Source: Clostridium sp. 26_22
Lineage (GTDB): Bacteria > Bacillota > Clostridia > TANB77 > CAG-508
Assembly (NCBI GenBank): GCA_001916005.1
Contig: MNRP01000044.1
Span: 1-36,630 of the forward strand
Reading direction: 5' to 3'
Length of the DNA: 36,630 bases
A program made the position numbers and the translations under genes. Positions 7,465-15,892 of this stretch are shown in pieces (the first letter of the stretch is position 1; each line of letters starts with the position of its first letter). Under the pieces are notes generated by a model. The model saw only the letters and a program-made list of their open reading frames with translations. It made no database searches and had not been told where the DNA came from.

Positions 7465-8136
7465 ATGTTAATTACTTTTTTTAGATCAATTTTGATTTAC
7501 ATATTTGTATTAATTGTAATGAGACTAATGGGAAAAAGAGAAATAGGACAATTACAACCATTTGAACTTGCAATAGCAATAATGATTGCAGACTTAGCAT
7601 CAATTCCAATGACTGATTCAGGAATACCGATAACTAATGGAATTATATCAATTTTAGGATTATTACTTATGCATCTAGTTATATCATTTCTTAATGTAAA
7701 AAGTATAAAAGCAAGAGAAATTATATGTGGAAAACCAACAATATTAATATACAGAGGAAAAATAGATGAAAAAGCTTTAAAAAAAGAAAGATTTACAATT
7801 AATGAATTAGAAGAAAGATTGAGAGGAAACAACATATATAATCTAGGGGATGTAGAATATGCAATTTTAGAAACCAGCGGACAAGTTACAGTTATACAAA
7901 AACCAGAAAAAAGAAATACCATACCAGAAGATTTTAACATAATACCTGATTATGAGGGAATTCCTTATGATTTAGTAGTTGATGGAAAAATAATGGAGAA
8001 AAATTTACAAGCTATCGGAAAGAATTATCAATGGTTAAAAAAACAAGTAGAAAAATTTAATATGAAGCCAGAAGAAGCTTTAATTGTTACTTATGATGCA
8101 AAAGGACAAATTTTCTGTCAAAAGAAAGAATTATAA
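7465..8136 (+). CDS. DUF421 (YetF-like) membrane protein
   Basis: A 223-residue protein with hydrophobic segments at about 3-20, 33-50 and 58-77. Two soluble beta-rich YetF domains follow, with the family patterns R-L-M-G-K-R-E-I-G-Q-L near residue 20, A-D-L-A-S-I-P-M near 45, and K-P-x-x-L-I-Y-x-G-K near 91. In Bacillus and clostridia several YetF-family genes are made in the forespore, and some contribute to spore membrane composition or germination; that is family knowledge, not shown here. It is followed after 19 bases by a DUF4363 gene, a pairing common in clostridia. The start has a GAGGTG ribosome site. Confidence 0.85.
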   Translation: MLITFFRSILIYIFVLIVMRLMGKREIGQLQPFELAIAIMIADLASIPMTDSGIPITNGIISILGLLLMHLVISFLNVKSIKAREIICGKPTILIYRGKIDEKALKKERFTINELEERLRGNNIYNLGDVEYAILETSGQVTVIQKPEKRNTIPEDFNIIPDYEGIPYDLVVDGKIMEKNLQAIGKNYQWLKKQVEKFNMKPEEALIVTYDAKGQIFCQKKEL

Positions 8137-8155
8137 AATTAAAGTGGAGGTTATA

Positions 8156-8545
8156 ATGACAAAAGAGTTATGGATTTGTATTGTTATTGTGATTTTGATA
8201 TGTGTTGGTGATTTTTTTACACAGAAATATACAAAATTGTGCATAAATGAAGCTGATAGCGAACTTAGAAAGTTAAGAAGAGAACTGATGCAAGAAAATG
8301 TTGATGCTGAAAAAACTAAAACAGTGATGAATGAATTACAAGAAAAGTGGGGAAAAAGGCATCCAAAATTATCATATTATATAGAACATGATGAAATAGA
8401 AAAAGTGGAAACAGAACTTGCTGGAATAAATGGTTATATTGAAATAGAAGAATATAAAGAAGCGGTTGTAGAAATAGATAAAAATATATACATTTTAGAA
8501 CATATTAAAAATAAGAATTTATTCAATTTAGAAAATATTTTTTAA
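8156..8545 (+). CDS. DUF4363 family protein
   Basis: A 129-residue protein with one N-terminal membrane segment (about 5-21), followed by a mostly helical, acidic domain. It has the family layout of an uncleaved anchor and a paired-helix outer domain. ATG at 8156 is preferred to the longer frame from 8084 because GTGGAGG lies directly before it and the longer form would overlap the DUF421 gene. It forms an operon with the DUF421 gene, and the two probably act together in the membrane. The function is unknown. Confidence 0.75.
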   Translation: MTKELWICIVIVILICVGDFFTQKYTKLCINEADSELRKLRRELMQENVDAEKTKTVMNELQEKWGKRHPKLSYYIEHDEIEKVETELAGINGYIEIEEYKEAVVEIDKNIYILEHIKNKNLFNLENIF

Positions 8546-8550
8546 AATAA

Positions 8551-8590
8551 AAAAAGGTCTTAAAACAAATTAAATTTAGGACCTTTTTAT
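8551..8590 (+). terminator. Rho-independent terminator
   Basis: AAAAAGGTCTTAAA and TTTAGGACCTTTTT pair (one G-U) around an eight-base loop and are followed by T-rich sequence. It ends the DUF421/DUF4363 transcript just before the convergent protease gene. Confidence 0.8.
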
Positions 8591-8597
8591 TTTTATA

Positions 8598-10985
8598 TTA
8601 TTTTTCACTAATTTCAGCATATTTTTTAAGTTTTTCATGAACAAGATAATTAACAGTACCAGCAGGGAAGTTTCCATTTTTATCTTTCTTACCAGCAGGA
8701 ACACCAGTTAAAACTTCAATTCCTTCTTCAATAGTTGATATAGAGTAAATATGGAATAAACCATTTTTTACACTTTCTACAATTTCATCTGATAATTGTA
8801 AATTATCAACATTTTGAACTGGTATCATAACACCATGAGAACCATCTAATCCACGCATTTTACAAATTTGGAAATAACCTTCGATTTTCTCATTAACACC
8901 ACCAATAGGTTGTATTTGACCTTTTTGGTTTACTGAACCTGTAACAGCTATTGCTTGATTAATAGGTATTCCAGAAAGACTTGAAAGTAATCCATAAAGT
9001 TCGGTACTTGAAGCACTATCACCATCAACACCATTATATAGTTGTTCGAAACAAATACTAGCTGTTAAAGAAAGTGGAATATCTTGTGCAAACATTTCTC
9101 CTAAATAACCTGTTAAAATTAATACACCCTTAGAATGTGAAGAACCAGAAAGTTCAACTTCTCTTTCAACATTTACAATTCCATTTTTCCCAGTATAAGT
9201 ATTAACTGTAATTTTTGCAGGTTTTCCAAAAGAATAATCACCAATAGTCATAACTGTAAGACCATTTAAAGTACCAACTTCATAACCAGAAGTAGTAATT
9301 AAAAGTGAATTATCTTTTATCATTTCTACATATTTAGAATCAAATTTTTTAACTCTATCAATTCTTTCACTTAAAGCTTTATCAACAAAATCAGCAGTTA
9401 CTATTTTTGACTTAGAAATTTTTGCCCAAGTAGCAGCTTCACCAACAATTTGAATCAAATCATCAAATCTAGTTGAAAGTTTTTTATGACTTCCAGCAAG
9501 TTTTGAAGCATACTCGACTAATCTTGCCATTGCAGTTTTGTCTAAAGGTGGTAATTCTTCATGTTCACAGAAACCATGAACAATAGATGCAAGTTTATTA
9601 ACATTTTCTTTAGTAATAGGTGCATCATCTTCAAATTCAACTTTAACTTTGAAAAGCTTTTTAAAATCAGAATCCATAGCAAGTAGAGTTTGATAAATGC
9701 TATTATTTCCAATTAAAAGAACTTTTAAATCTAAAGGAATAGGTTCAGGTTTTAAAGAAACCATAACCATAGAAGAACGTTGGTCAACAGCATTTTCTAT
9801 ACTAATTTCTTTAACTCTTAAAGCTTTTTTTAAAGTTTCATAACACAAACTATTTTGTAACAAATCTTTAGCTTGGAAAATTATATAACCACCATTAGCT
9901 TTTTGTAAAAGTCCTGGTTTTAACATAGTATGGTCTGTTTTTAAAGCTCCATAATAATTCTCATATTCAAGTGAACCAAAAATATTATGATAAGAATAGT
10001 TTGAATCCATAATAACAGGTGCACCATCTAAATTAGAATTATCAACAAATAAATTAACTCTATAATTTAAACAAGGGTCTTGTTTTTGAGCAGATGGATG
10101 AACTGGTTGTTGAGGTTTATTTTTATCATTGTCTTCTTCTAAAAAGTAAGATACATTTTTTAGAACATCTTGTTTAACATTATTTAAGAATGTATTTATT
10201 TTTTTATTTCTTTTAAACTTTGATTTTAAATAATTAATATGAACATTAACTGTTAATAAAGCAATATTTGATTGCCATTCAGAAATTCTTTTATCAGATT
10301 GTCTTTCAATAACTTTTATTTGTTCAATAACATCCATTATTTGATTTTGAACAATAACAGATTTTTCTTCATATTGTTGTTTTAAAACATCATCTAATTT
10401 ATCAAATTCTTCTTCATCAATAGCTTTTCCATCAACGATAGGCATCATATAAATACCATTTTGTGCAGATTTAACTTGAAAATCATATTTAGAAGCATCT
10501 TCATTTAATTTATCTAAAAGAGCAGAACGTTTTTCTTCAAATTCTTGTTTTATTAATGTTTTCTCTTTTTCAAAATCATCAGCATTGAAGGTTTTCTTAA
10601 TGTCTTTCTTGATTTCCAAAATAAAACCATCCATTGCTTCTTTAAATTCTTTACCTTGGCCTGCTGGAAGTGAAACTGCAATTGGTTCATTTGGATTATC
10701 AAAATTATAAATATAACACCAATCGCAAGGAGTTTTTTGTTTTTTAGAAATTTTATTTAAATAATTTTTAGTGTACATTGTTTTTCCAACTCCACTAGGT
10801 CCTTCAAGATAAATATTGTAACCTTTAACATTTACTTGTAATCCAAATTCTAAAGCTTTAATTCCTCTTTCTTGTCCTATTCCTGTTGTTATGTTTTCAA
10901 CTTCAGAAGTATTTTCAAAATTAAAAAGTGATTGGTCACAAGTTAGTTTTAAGTCTTTATAGTTTAATTCATTTTTATTTTTCAT
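8598..10985 (-). CDS. Lon-family ATP-dependent protease (LonB/LonC-like)
   Basis: A 795-residue AAA+ serine protease of the type without the bacterial Lon N-terminal domain (AAA_32 plus Lon proteolytic domain). Walker A G-P-S-G-V-G-K-T is at 62-69. A long helical insertion (about 120-290) interrupts the ATPase. The C-terminal Lon domain carries the Ser-Lys dyad: Ser657 in G-D-S-A-S and Lys700 in N-E-K-I, 43 apart as in other Lon proteases. The start follows TTTGGAGG on the minus strand. It should degrade misfolded or specific proteins in the cytosol, or at the membrane; no transmembrane insertion of the archaeal LonB type is evident. It is monocistronic, with 389 bases upstream before the next gene. 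Confidence 0.9.
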   Translation of the reverse strand: MKNKNELNYKDLKLTCDQSLFNFENTSEVENITTGIGQERGIKALEFGLQVNVKGYNIYLEGPSGVGKTMYTKNYLNKISKKQKTPCDWCYIYNFDNPNEPIAVSLPAGQGKEFKEAMDGFILEIKKDIKKTFNADDFEKEKTLIKQEFEEKRSALLDKLNEDASKYDFQVKSAQNGIYMMPIVDGKAIDEEEFDKLDDVLKQQYEEKSVIVQNQIMDVIEQIKVIERQSDKRISEWQSNIALLTVNVHINYLKSKFKRNKKINTFLNNVKQDVLKNVSYFLEEDNDKNKPQQPVHPSAQKQDPCLNYRVNLFVDNSNLDGAPVIMDSNYSYHNIFGSLEYENYYGALKTDHTMLKPGLLQKANGGYIIFQAKDLLQNSLCYETLKKALRVKEISIENAVDQRSSMVMVSLKPEPIPLDLKVLLIGNNSIYQTLLAMDSDFKKLFKVKVEFEDDAPITKENVNKLASIVHGFCEHEELPPLDKTAMARLVEYASKLAGSHKKLSTRFDDLIQIVGEAATWAKISKSKIVTADFVDKALSERIDRVKKFDSKYVEMIKDNSLLITTSGYEVGTLNGLTVMTIGDYSFGKPAKITVNTYTGKNGIVNVEREVELSGSSHSKGVLILTGYLGEMFAQDIPLSLTASICFEQLYNGVDGDSASSTELYGLLSSLSGIPINQAIAVTGSVNQKGQIQPIGGVNEKIEGYFQICKMRGLDGSHGVMIPVQNVDNLQLSDEIVESVKNGLFHIYSISTIEEGIEVLTGVPAGKKDKNGNFPAGTVNYLVHEKLKKYAEISEK

Positions 10986-11138
10986 TAGTTTTCCTCCAAA
11001 TTTTTTTCTTATTATTTCCTTAATTAGAAAAAGTATTATTATTTATTGTTATTTTATATTACATATCGTAATTTGTAAAGATTTGTAGAATAAAAAAATA
11101 TTACTTTTTTGTTACAATTACACAATTTGAATAGTCCA

Positions 11139-11270
11139 CCCTAAAAAGAAATAATTTATTGTTATTCTCGTTGCCCCATTTAAGAAAATGTAACTCACTA
11201 GCGTTCGAACATTTCCTAAAACGGTCACCCCCGGATCACTCGAATATCAATAAATTGTTTCTTTTTAGGG
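11139..11270. repeat. 132-bp palindromic element (MITE-like or structured RNA)
   Basis: Two terminal arms of about 29 bases (11139-11167 and 11242-11270) are reverse complements with few mismatches, both ending in CCCTAAAAAG/CTTTTTAGGG. Inside, 11179-11191 and 11209-11220 form a second stem with a 17-base loop. The centre is clearly richer in G and C than the surroundings. No protein frame spans it. It occupies the 389-base gap between the protease and TetR genes. A miniature inverted-repeat transposable element or an intergenic structured RNA are the main possibilities; no second copy is in the window. Confidence 0.6.
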
Positions 11271-11313
11271 TTACTCTACATATATGACTATGTGTTCAAA
11301 AAAATAAAAACTA

Positions 11314-11342
11314 TTGCAATTATTAAAACAAACATATATAAT
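11314..11342 (+). promoter_or_regulatory. Sigma-A promoter of the TetR gene
   Basis: TTGCAA (11314-11319), 17-base spacer, TATAAT (11337-11342), 32 bases before the start codon. Confidence 0.65.
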
Positions 11343-11374
11343 ATAACAGAATTATTACGAAAGGATGTGCAAAT

Positions 11375-11938
11375 ATGAACAAAACAAAAAGAAAAATATT
11401 TGAAACATCAATGAAATTATTTGCAGAGAAAGGGTATGACGCAACTAGTATTGAAGAAATAACTGCAACAGTTGGAGTTGCAAAAGGAACATTATATTAT
11501 CATTTTTCAAGCAAAGAAGAGATTTTTAATTTTTTAATTGAAGAAGGAATAAAATTATTACAAAATAGTATTGATATAAAAACTGCAAAATTAGATAATT
11601 ATATAGATAAACTAAAAGCCGTAATATTAATAGAGATAAAGATAGTAGTAAAATATGAGGATTTTATAAAGATTTTATTAAGTCAACTTTATGGAACAGA
11701 AGCTAGAAATATAAAATGTCAAAAACATATTTTTGAATATATAGATAAAATTGAGAAGATTGTAGAAGCTGGTATAGAAGCGGGACAAATAAAAAAAGGA
11801 AATTCCAAAGCTATTGCTTCAGAAATTTATGGCTTAATAGCATCTAGTTTAGTATATAGATTAAAAAACGAAAAAGAAATTGATGTTATAAAATTGTATA
11901 GGGAATATGAGAATACAATAATCGAAGGATTAAAATAA
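11375..11938 (+). CDS. TetR/AcrR family transcriptional regulator
   Basis: A 187-residue regulator. The N-terminal TetR helix-turn-helix occupies about 5-52, with the family pattern from F-A-E-K-G-Y through T-S-I-E-E-I to K-G-T-L-Y-Y-H-F-S-S-K-E-E. The rest is an all-helical ligand-binding and dimer domain of usual length; the ligand is unknown. ATG at 11375 follows GAAAGGATG. It is a single gene with its own promoter and terminator and no transporter or enzyme beside it, so its targets are probably elsewhere or it controls itself. The reiterated TGTAAC motif just downstream is not in a typical operator position. Confidence 0.9.
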   Translation: MNKTKRKIFETSMKLFAEKGYDATSIEEITATVGVAKGTLYYHFSSKEEIFNFLIEEGIKLLQNSIDIKTAKLDNYIDKLKAVILIEIKIVVKYEDFIKILLSQLYGTEARNIKCQKHIFEYIDKIEKIVEAGIEAGQIKKGNSKAIASEIYGLIASSLVYRLKNEKEIDVIKLYREYENTIIEGLK

Positions 11939-11941
11939 AAT

Positions 11942-11980
11942 TGTAACAAAAATGTAACATAAATGTAACACAAATGTAAA
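11942..11980. repeat. Four TGTAAC/TGTAAA motifs spaced exactly 11 bases
   Basis: TGTAAC at 11942, 11953 and 11964 and TGTAAA at 11975, each one helical turn apart, between the TetR stop codon and its terminator. It could be a protein-binding array or a short slipped repeat. Confidence 0.5.
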
Positions 11981-11981
11981 T

Positions 11982-12014
11982 AAAAAAAGCTACAAGACTA
12001 TTGTAGTTTTTTGT
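11982..12014 (+). terminator. Rho-independent terminator after the TetR gene
   Basis: AAAAAAGCTACAA, five-base loop, TTGTAGTTTTTT (one G-U pair) with a T-run. Confidence 0.8.
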
Positions 12015-12082
12015 TTTATATTGTATAATTATAAAAGAAACATGAAAAGCAATAAAGCGTAGGATAAAGGAGGTTGTTTACA

Positions 12083-12970
12083 ATGTCTAAATCTGGCATA
12101 GTAAACGTGAGAATGGTAATCACGGAAGAGAAAATATTATCAAATATAGAAAAAGTTCAAAAAATGATAAATCCAAACAGTAAGAAGCAAATCGTTCAAT
12201 TAGAAGAAGATTCATATTTTAAGGACTTAATAGAATCAATAAAAACATATTTAATTGAATATCCTAAAAAGAAAAATTTTCCAAGTAGTGTATACAAAGC
12301 TGCTTACGGATTAGTAGAGTTTGCTACAAATCAATTTGAAGAAAATACAAAAAAAATAGAAGAGTTAATTAGACAAAGAGAACAAAATATAGGATTAGCT
12401 GGACAATTAAAAGAACTAACAGAAGCTGCTGAAAACAAAGAAGAAGATTGGGCAGAACAAGTTAAAAATGCAGAAGAAAACTTCTCTGAAGATATAATAG
12501 ATACTTTAAATATAGTAGGAAAAGCAAAATCAACAAAATCTCAAAATTATCAAGATGCAATCAAATTATTAAATGCAAGAATTAATAACCTAGAAGCAAA
12601 CTTACATATTGAAATTGATATGGAAAGAATAGAAGATAGATCAAAAGCTTTAAGCTATATAGGAATAGAAGTTGCAGATGCATTAAAAACAATACCAACA
12701 CCAATAGAAATAAGTGAACCAGTACAAGAAGAAGTTCAAGAAATACAAGAAGTAGCAGTTCAAGAACCAGAACAAGTTCAAGCAACTGTACAAAATGAAC
12801 AAACAGTTGAACAACAACAATATGCTCAAGAAACAACATTTGAAGCAAAACCAACATTATGGCAAAGAATTAAAAATAGCAAAGTTGTTAGAGCAATCAA
12901 ATATGTTATGAAAATTAGAGTTGTATTACAATACCCAGCACTTCCAGAAGGAAGAGGAGAAAATTATTAA
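12083..12970 (+). CDS. Conserved hypothetical helical protein with Gln/Glu-rich linker
   Basis: A 295-residue protein starting at ATG 12083, nine bases after AAAGGAGG (12067-12074). Residues about 1-220 are predicted helical and charged with heptad-like stretches (coiled coil about 90-130). A low-complexity linker of Val, Gln, Glu and Pro (about 218-258) follows. The C-terminus is basic (about 265-295) and ends in a short P-A-L-P-E-G-R-G peptide. No membrane segment, enzyme motif or family is recognised. The basic tail after a flexible acidic linker could contact membrane or nucleic acid, which is inference only. It is monocistronic. Confidence 0.7.
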   Translation: MSKSGIVNVRMVITEEKILSNIEKVQKMINPNSKKQIVQLEEDSYFKDLIESIKTYLIEYPKKKNFPSSVYKAAYGLVEFATNQFEENTKKIEELIRQREQNIGLAGQLKELTEAAENKEEDWAEQVKNAEENFSEDIIDTLNIVGKAKSTKSQNYQDAIKLLNARINNLEANLHIEIDMERIEDRSKALSYIGIEVADALKTIPTPIEISEPVQEEVQEIQEVAVQEPEQVQATVQNEQTVEQQQYAQETTFEAKPTLWQRIKNSKVVRAIKYVMKIRVVLQYPALPEGRGENY

Positions 12971-12979
12971 TGAGAATAT

Positions 12980-13010
12980 GAGGGATTAAGGAAAAACTCC
13001 AAAATCCCTC
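12980..13010. terminator. Hairpin after the hypothetical gene
   Basis: GAGGGATT (12980-12987) pairs with AATCCCTC (13003-13010). It is followed by seven A and then TTTT, so it is only a weak terminator on the plus strand. Confidence 0.45.
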
Positions 13011-13030
13011 AAAAAAATTTTAAAAAAGTA

Positions 13031-13059
13031 TTGACATTAATAAAAAAATAGGTTATACT
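13031..13059 (+). promoter_or_regulatory. Strong sigma-A promoter of tRNA-Met
   Basis: TTGACA (13031-13036), 17 bases, TATACT (13054-13059), 35 bases before the tRNA. Confidence 0.85.
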
Positions 13060-13094
13060 TTATCTTGCGTCAAGCAATAAAGAAAATATTAAAT

Positions 13095-13171
13095 GCTCCC
13101 TTAGCTCAGTTGGTCAGAGCAACCGGCTCATAACCGGTGGGTCCAAGGTTCGAATCCTTGAGGGAGCACCA
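13095..13171 (+). tRNA. tRNA-Met (anticodon CAT)
   Basis: A full cloverleaf of 77 bases with encoded CCA. Acceptor GCTCCCT/AGGGAGC, anticodon loop CTCATAA with CAT at 13129-13131 on the stem ACCGG/CCGGT, and the T-arm G-T-T-C-G-A-A. The paired first base (G1-C72) and the absence of three G-C pairs at the loop rule out the initiator. Elongator Met is most likely; the lysidine-modified tRNA-Ile2 also has CAT in its gene and cannot be fully excluded by eye. Own promoter and terminator. Confidence 0.95.
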
Positions 13172-13172
13172 A

Positions 13173-13206
13173 AAAAAACGTTATACCGTAAGATATAACG
13201 TTTTTT
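13173..13206 (+). terminator. Terminator of tRNA-Met
   Basis: AAAAAACGTTATA (13173-13185) and TATAACGTTTTTT (13194-13206) around an eight-base loop. Confidence 0.85.
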
Positions 13207-13264
13207 ATTTTTATGTATATAATTAAAAAAATTATATAAAATAAACAAAGGAGGATTCAAAAAT

Positions 13265-14341
13265 ATGGAACAAAAAATCAAAGCCGTACAATATGGCGTA
13301 GGAAAAATGAGTTTATACACAATGAGATACATGATAGAAAAAGGAATTGAAATAGTAGGAGCAGTAGATGTAAATCCTGCAGTAATAGGAAAAGACATAG
13401 GAGAAATATTAGAAAAAGGAAATTTAGGAGTAATAGTAGTATCTGCAGATAAAGCAGAAGAAATGATGAAAGAAACAAAACCAGATATATGTGTAATAAC
13501 CACAAGAAGCTTAATTGCTGAACTAGAAGAACCATATATGTTGTGTGCCAAATTAGGAATAAATGCAATATCAACTTGCGAAGAAGCATTTTACCCACAA
13601 AATTCAAATCCAACATTAACAGAAAAAATAGATAAATTAGCAAAAGAAAATAACTGTACAATAACAGGAACAGGTTATCAAGACATATATTGGGGACAAC
13701 TCATAACATCAATAGCAGGATCAACACAAAAAATAACAAAAATTAAAGGAAGTTCAAGTTATAATGTTGAAGACTATGGAATTGCTTTAGCAGAAGCACA
13801 CGGAGCAGGTTTAACATTAGAAGATTTTGATAAACAAGTAGCATCAGTAGATAGAATGTCAGATGAACAAAGACAAGAAATAATAAATAAAGGAGAATAC
13901 GCACCATCATATATGTGGAACGTAAATGGTTGGTTATGTTCTAAATTAAGATTAACAATAATAAGTCAAACTCAAAAATGTATACCACAAACCTATAAAG
14001 ATGACATATATTCATCAACACTAGATATGACAATAAAAGCAGGGGATGCAACAGGAATGAGTGCAGTTGTTACAACAAAAACAAAAGAAGGAATAACAAT
14101 TGAGTCAGAATGTATAGGAAAAGTATATGCACCAGATGAATTTGATAAAAATGTTTGGACAGTTGAAGGTGAACCAACAACTACAATAACAGTAGAAAAA
14201 CCAGCAACAGTAGAATTAACTTGTGCAACAATTGTAAACAGAATTCCAGATGTTATAAATGCAATGCCTGGTTATATAACAACAGAAAAAATGGGGGACT
14301 TAGAATTTAAAGGAAAAGACTTAAATGAATATGTAAAATAA
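13265..14341 (+). CDS. DapB-like NAD(P)-dependent dehydrogenase (2,4-diaminopentanoate dehydrogenase-like)
   Basis: A 358-residue oxidoreductase. The N-terminal Rossmann fold (about 5-130) has Y-G-V-G-K-M in the nucleotide loop and D35 after the second strand in G-A-V-D-V-N-P, followed by a DapB-type catalytic half. Length and layout match the 2,4-diaminopentanoate dehydrogenase group of amino-acid-fermenting clostridia (the ornithine pathway). Other ornithine-pathway genes are not adjacent, however, so the substrate is uncertain; dihydrodipicolinate reductase proper is shorter (about 270). The start is an ATG after AAAGGAGG. It is a single gene ending in a strong terminator. Its A-ending codon bias is extreme, suggesting high expression. 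Confidence 0.75.
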   Translation: MEQKIKAVQYGVGKMSLYTMRYMIEKGIEIVGAVDVNPAVIGKDIGEILEKGNLGVIVVSADKAEEMMKETKPDICVITTRSLIAELEEPYMLCAKLGINAISTCEEAFYPQNSNPTLTEKIDKLAKENNCTITGTGYQDIYWGQLITSIAGSTQKITKIKGSSSYNVEDYGIALAEAHGAGLTLEDFDKQVASVDRMSDEQRQEIINKGEYAPSYMWNVNGWLCSKLRLTIISQTQKCIPQTYKDDIYSSTLDMTIKAGDATGMSAVVTTKTKEGITIESECIGKVYAPDEFDKNVWTVEGEPTTTITVEKPATVELTCATIVNRIPDVINAMPGYITTEKMGDLEFKGKDLNEYVK

Positions 14342-14344
14342 ATT

Positions 14345-14380
14345 AAAAAATTGATAAGGGTAAAAACTTATCAATTTTTT
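14345..14380 (+). terminator. Rho-independent terminator after the dehydrogenase
   Basis: AAAAAATTGATAAG (14345-14358) and CTTATCAATTTTTT (14367-14380) around an eight-base loop. Confidence 0.9.
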
Positions 14381-14383
14381 ATA

Positions 14384-14412
14384 TTGACAATTAAGAACAA
14401 ATGTTTTATAAT
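14384..14412 (+). promoter_or_regulatory. Consensus sigma-A promoter of the Y-family polymerase gene
   Basis: TTGACA (14384-14389), 17 bases, TATAAT (14407-14412): a perfect consensus only 17 bases before the start codon. No LexA-like box (GAAC-N4-GTTC) is seen around it. Confidence 0.85.
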
Positions 14413-14429
14413 AAGATTGGTGATGTTAT

Positions 14430-15650
14430 ATGGAAAGACAAATATTACATGTTGATGTAAACAATGCATTTCTATCATGGCTTGCTGTATATAAATTAAA
14501 AAATGGAGAAAAAATCGACATTAGAGACCAAGTTGCAGTAATTGGAGGAGATGAAACCAGAAGAGCAGGAATAGTATTAGCTAAGAGTCCAAAAGCTAAA
14601 CAATTTGGAATTGTAACAGGAGAAACTTTATATAGTGCAAGAAGAAAATGCAATAATCTACAAGTATATCCAAGCAATTATAAAATATATAAAGAATATT
14701 CAAATAAATTATATAATTTGTTATTAGAATATACAGACAAAATAGAAAGATTTTCAATAGATGAATGTTTTTTAGACATGACTAATTATCTTATGAATGA
14801 TACTCTAATAAATAAGGCAAATGAAATAAATAGAAGAGTAAAAAATGAATTAGGCTTTACAGTAAATGTTGGAGTTGCAAATAACAAATTATTAGCAAAA
14901 ATGGCATCAGACTTTACAAAGCCAGACAGAGTGCATACATTATTTAAAGAAGAAATCCCAACCAAAATGTGGTCATTACCAATATCAGAACTATTTATGT
15001 TAGGAAGAAAAACAGTTCCAAAATTATACAATATGAGAATAAGAACAATAGGAGAGCTTGCAAAAACAGACAAAGAACTATTAATAAAAAAATTTGGTAA
15101 GCACGGAAAAATGATGTGGGAATATGCAAATGGAATAGATAATTCAGAAGTAAATTATAAAATAGAAAAACCAAAAAGTATAGGAAATTCAGTAACATTA
15201 CCAATAGATATCTCAGATATAGAGCAATTAGGCAAGGTTTTAGTTGCATTAGTTGAACAAGTATCACACAGATTAAGAAAAGAAGAATTAATAGCAAATG
15301 TAGTAAATGTTCAGTTACGTACAAACAAATTTGAAGATTTTTCGCATCAAGCTAAATTAGACACAGCTACATCAAGTACAAAAGAAATTCTAAAAAAAGC
15401 AAAAGAATTGTTAAATGAAATGTATACAACAGGAGTATTTATAAGATTAATAGGGGTTAGAGTAGACAATTTAATTGGAAAAGATGAGGAACAATTATCA
15501 TTTTTTAGTAATACTAGTGAAAATTCAAAACAAGAAAATTTAGATAAAACTATAGATAAATTAAATGAAAAATATGGAACTAACTTTATTACAAGAGCCG
15601 GAAAAATGGATTTAGAAAATATTGTTAAATTTGAACCGAAACAAAAGTGA
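14430..15650 (+). CDS. Y-family translesion DNA polymerase (DinB/UmuC-like)
   Basis: A 406-residue polymerase that copies damaged DNA with low fidelity. The palm carboxylates Asp9 (H-V-D-V-N) and Asp111-Glu112 (F-S-I-D-E-C) are present, and Phe14 is the likely steric gate that excludes ribonucleotides. The thumb helix-hairpin-helix is at about 175-215 (I-R-T-I-G-E-L-A), the little finger at about 240-345, and a beta-clamp-binding Q-L-S-F-F sits near 354. It differs from classical DinB by having Asn11 in place of the usual second aspartate of the first motif and an insertion (about 22-45), as in UmuC-like clostridial members. The start has only a weak GGTGAT ribosome site. It is monocistronic. 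dinB is the closest symbol, but I do not assign it firmly. Confidence 0.9.
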   Translation: MERQILHVDVNNAFLSWLAVYKLKNGEKIDIRDQVAVIGGDETRRAGIVLAKSPKAKQFGIVTGETLYSARRKCNNLQVYPSNYKIYKEYSNKLYNLLLEYTDKIERFSIDECFLDMTNYLMNDTLINKANEINRRVKNELGFTVNVGVANNKLLAKMASDFTKPDRVHTLFKEEIPTKMWSLPISELFMLGRKTVPKLYNMRIRTIGELAKTDKELLIKKFGKHGKMMWEYANGIDNSEVNYKIEKPKSIGNSVTLPIDISDIEQLGKVLVALVEQVSHRLRKEELIANVVNVQLRTNKFEDFSHQAKLDTATSSTKEILKKAKELLNEMYTTGVFIRLIGVRVDNLIGKDEEQLSFFSNTSENSKQENLDKTIDKLNEKYGTNFITRAGKMDLENIVKFEPKQK

Positions 15651-15669
15651 AAAAATTTTAGAAAAAGTA

Positions 15670-15698
15670 TTGACAAAGAAGCATAAAAAGCTTATAAT
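15670..15698 (+). promoter_or_regulatory. Strong sigma-A promoter of tRNA-Tyr
   Basis: TTGACA (15670-15675), 17 bases, TATAAT (15693-15698). Confidence 0.88.
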
Positions 15699-15736
15699 AG
15701 CTAATGTCGAAAGACACAAATTCTAAAATTTAATAT

Positions 15737-15822
15737 GGGTAGGTGGCCGAGTGGCTAAAGGCGGCAGACTGTAAATCTGTTCTCATTTGAGTACGATGGT
15801 TCGAATCCATCCCTGCCCACCA
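15737..15822 (+). tRNA. tRNA-Tyr (anticodon GTA)
   Basis: A class II tRNA of 86 bases with a long variable arm and encoded CCA. Acceptor GGGTAGG/CCTGCCC (one U-G pair), anticodon GTA at 15771-15773 on the stem CAGA/TCTG. Own promoter and terminator. Confidence 0.95.
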
Positions 15823-15851
15823 TAAAAACAAGGTAACTTGTTTTTATTTTT
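15823..15851 (+). terminator. Terminator of tRNA-Tyr
   Basis: ATAAAAACAAG (15823-15833), a short loop, CTTGTTTTTAT (15837-15847), then T-rich sequence. Confidence 0.8.
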
Positions 15852-15892
15852 ATCTCAAAAGCGAACAAAAATTTGATTAAAGGGGTTCTGAA

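Noticed and set aside
12582..12857. 91-codon minus-strand frame rich in Leu and Val
   Set aside because: It is the complement of the repetitive Gln/Glu/Val linker of the gene at 12083; low-complexity DNA keeps the other strand open.
13113..13551. 145-codon minus-strand frame starting near tRNA-Met
   Set aside because: It is antisense to the dehydrogenase and the tRNA; its C-terminal part is translation of the tRNA complement, a common annotation artefact.
15705..15716. TGTCGAA, a perfect 0A box, near tRNA-Tyr
   Set aside because: It lies downstream of the -10 in the transcribed leader and is half of a TGTC-GAAA-GACA mini-hairpin, so Spo0A control of this tRNA is unlikely.
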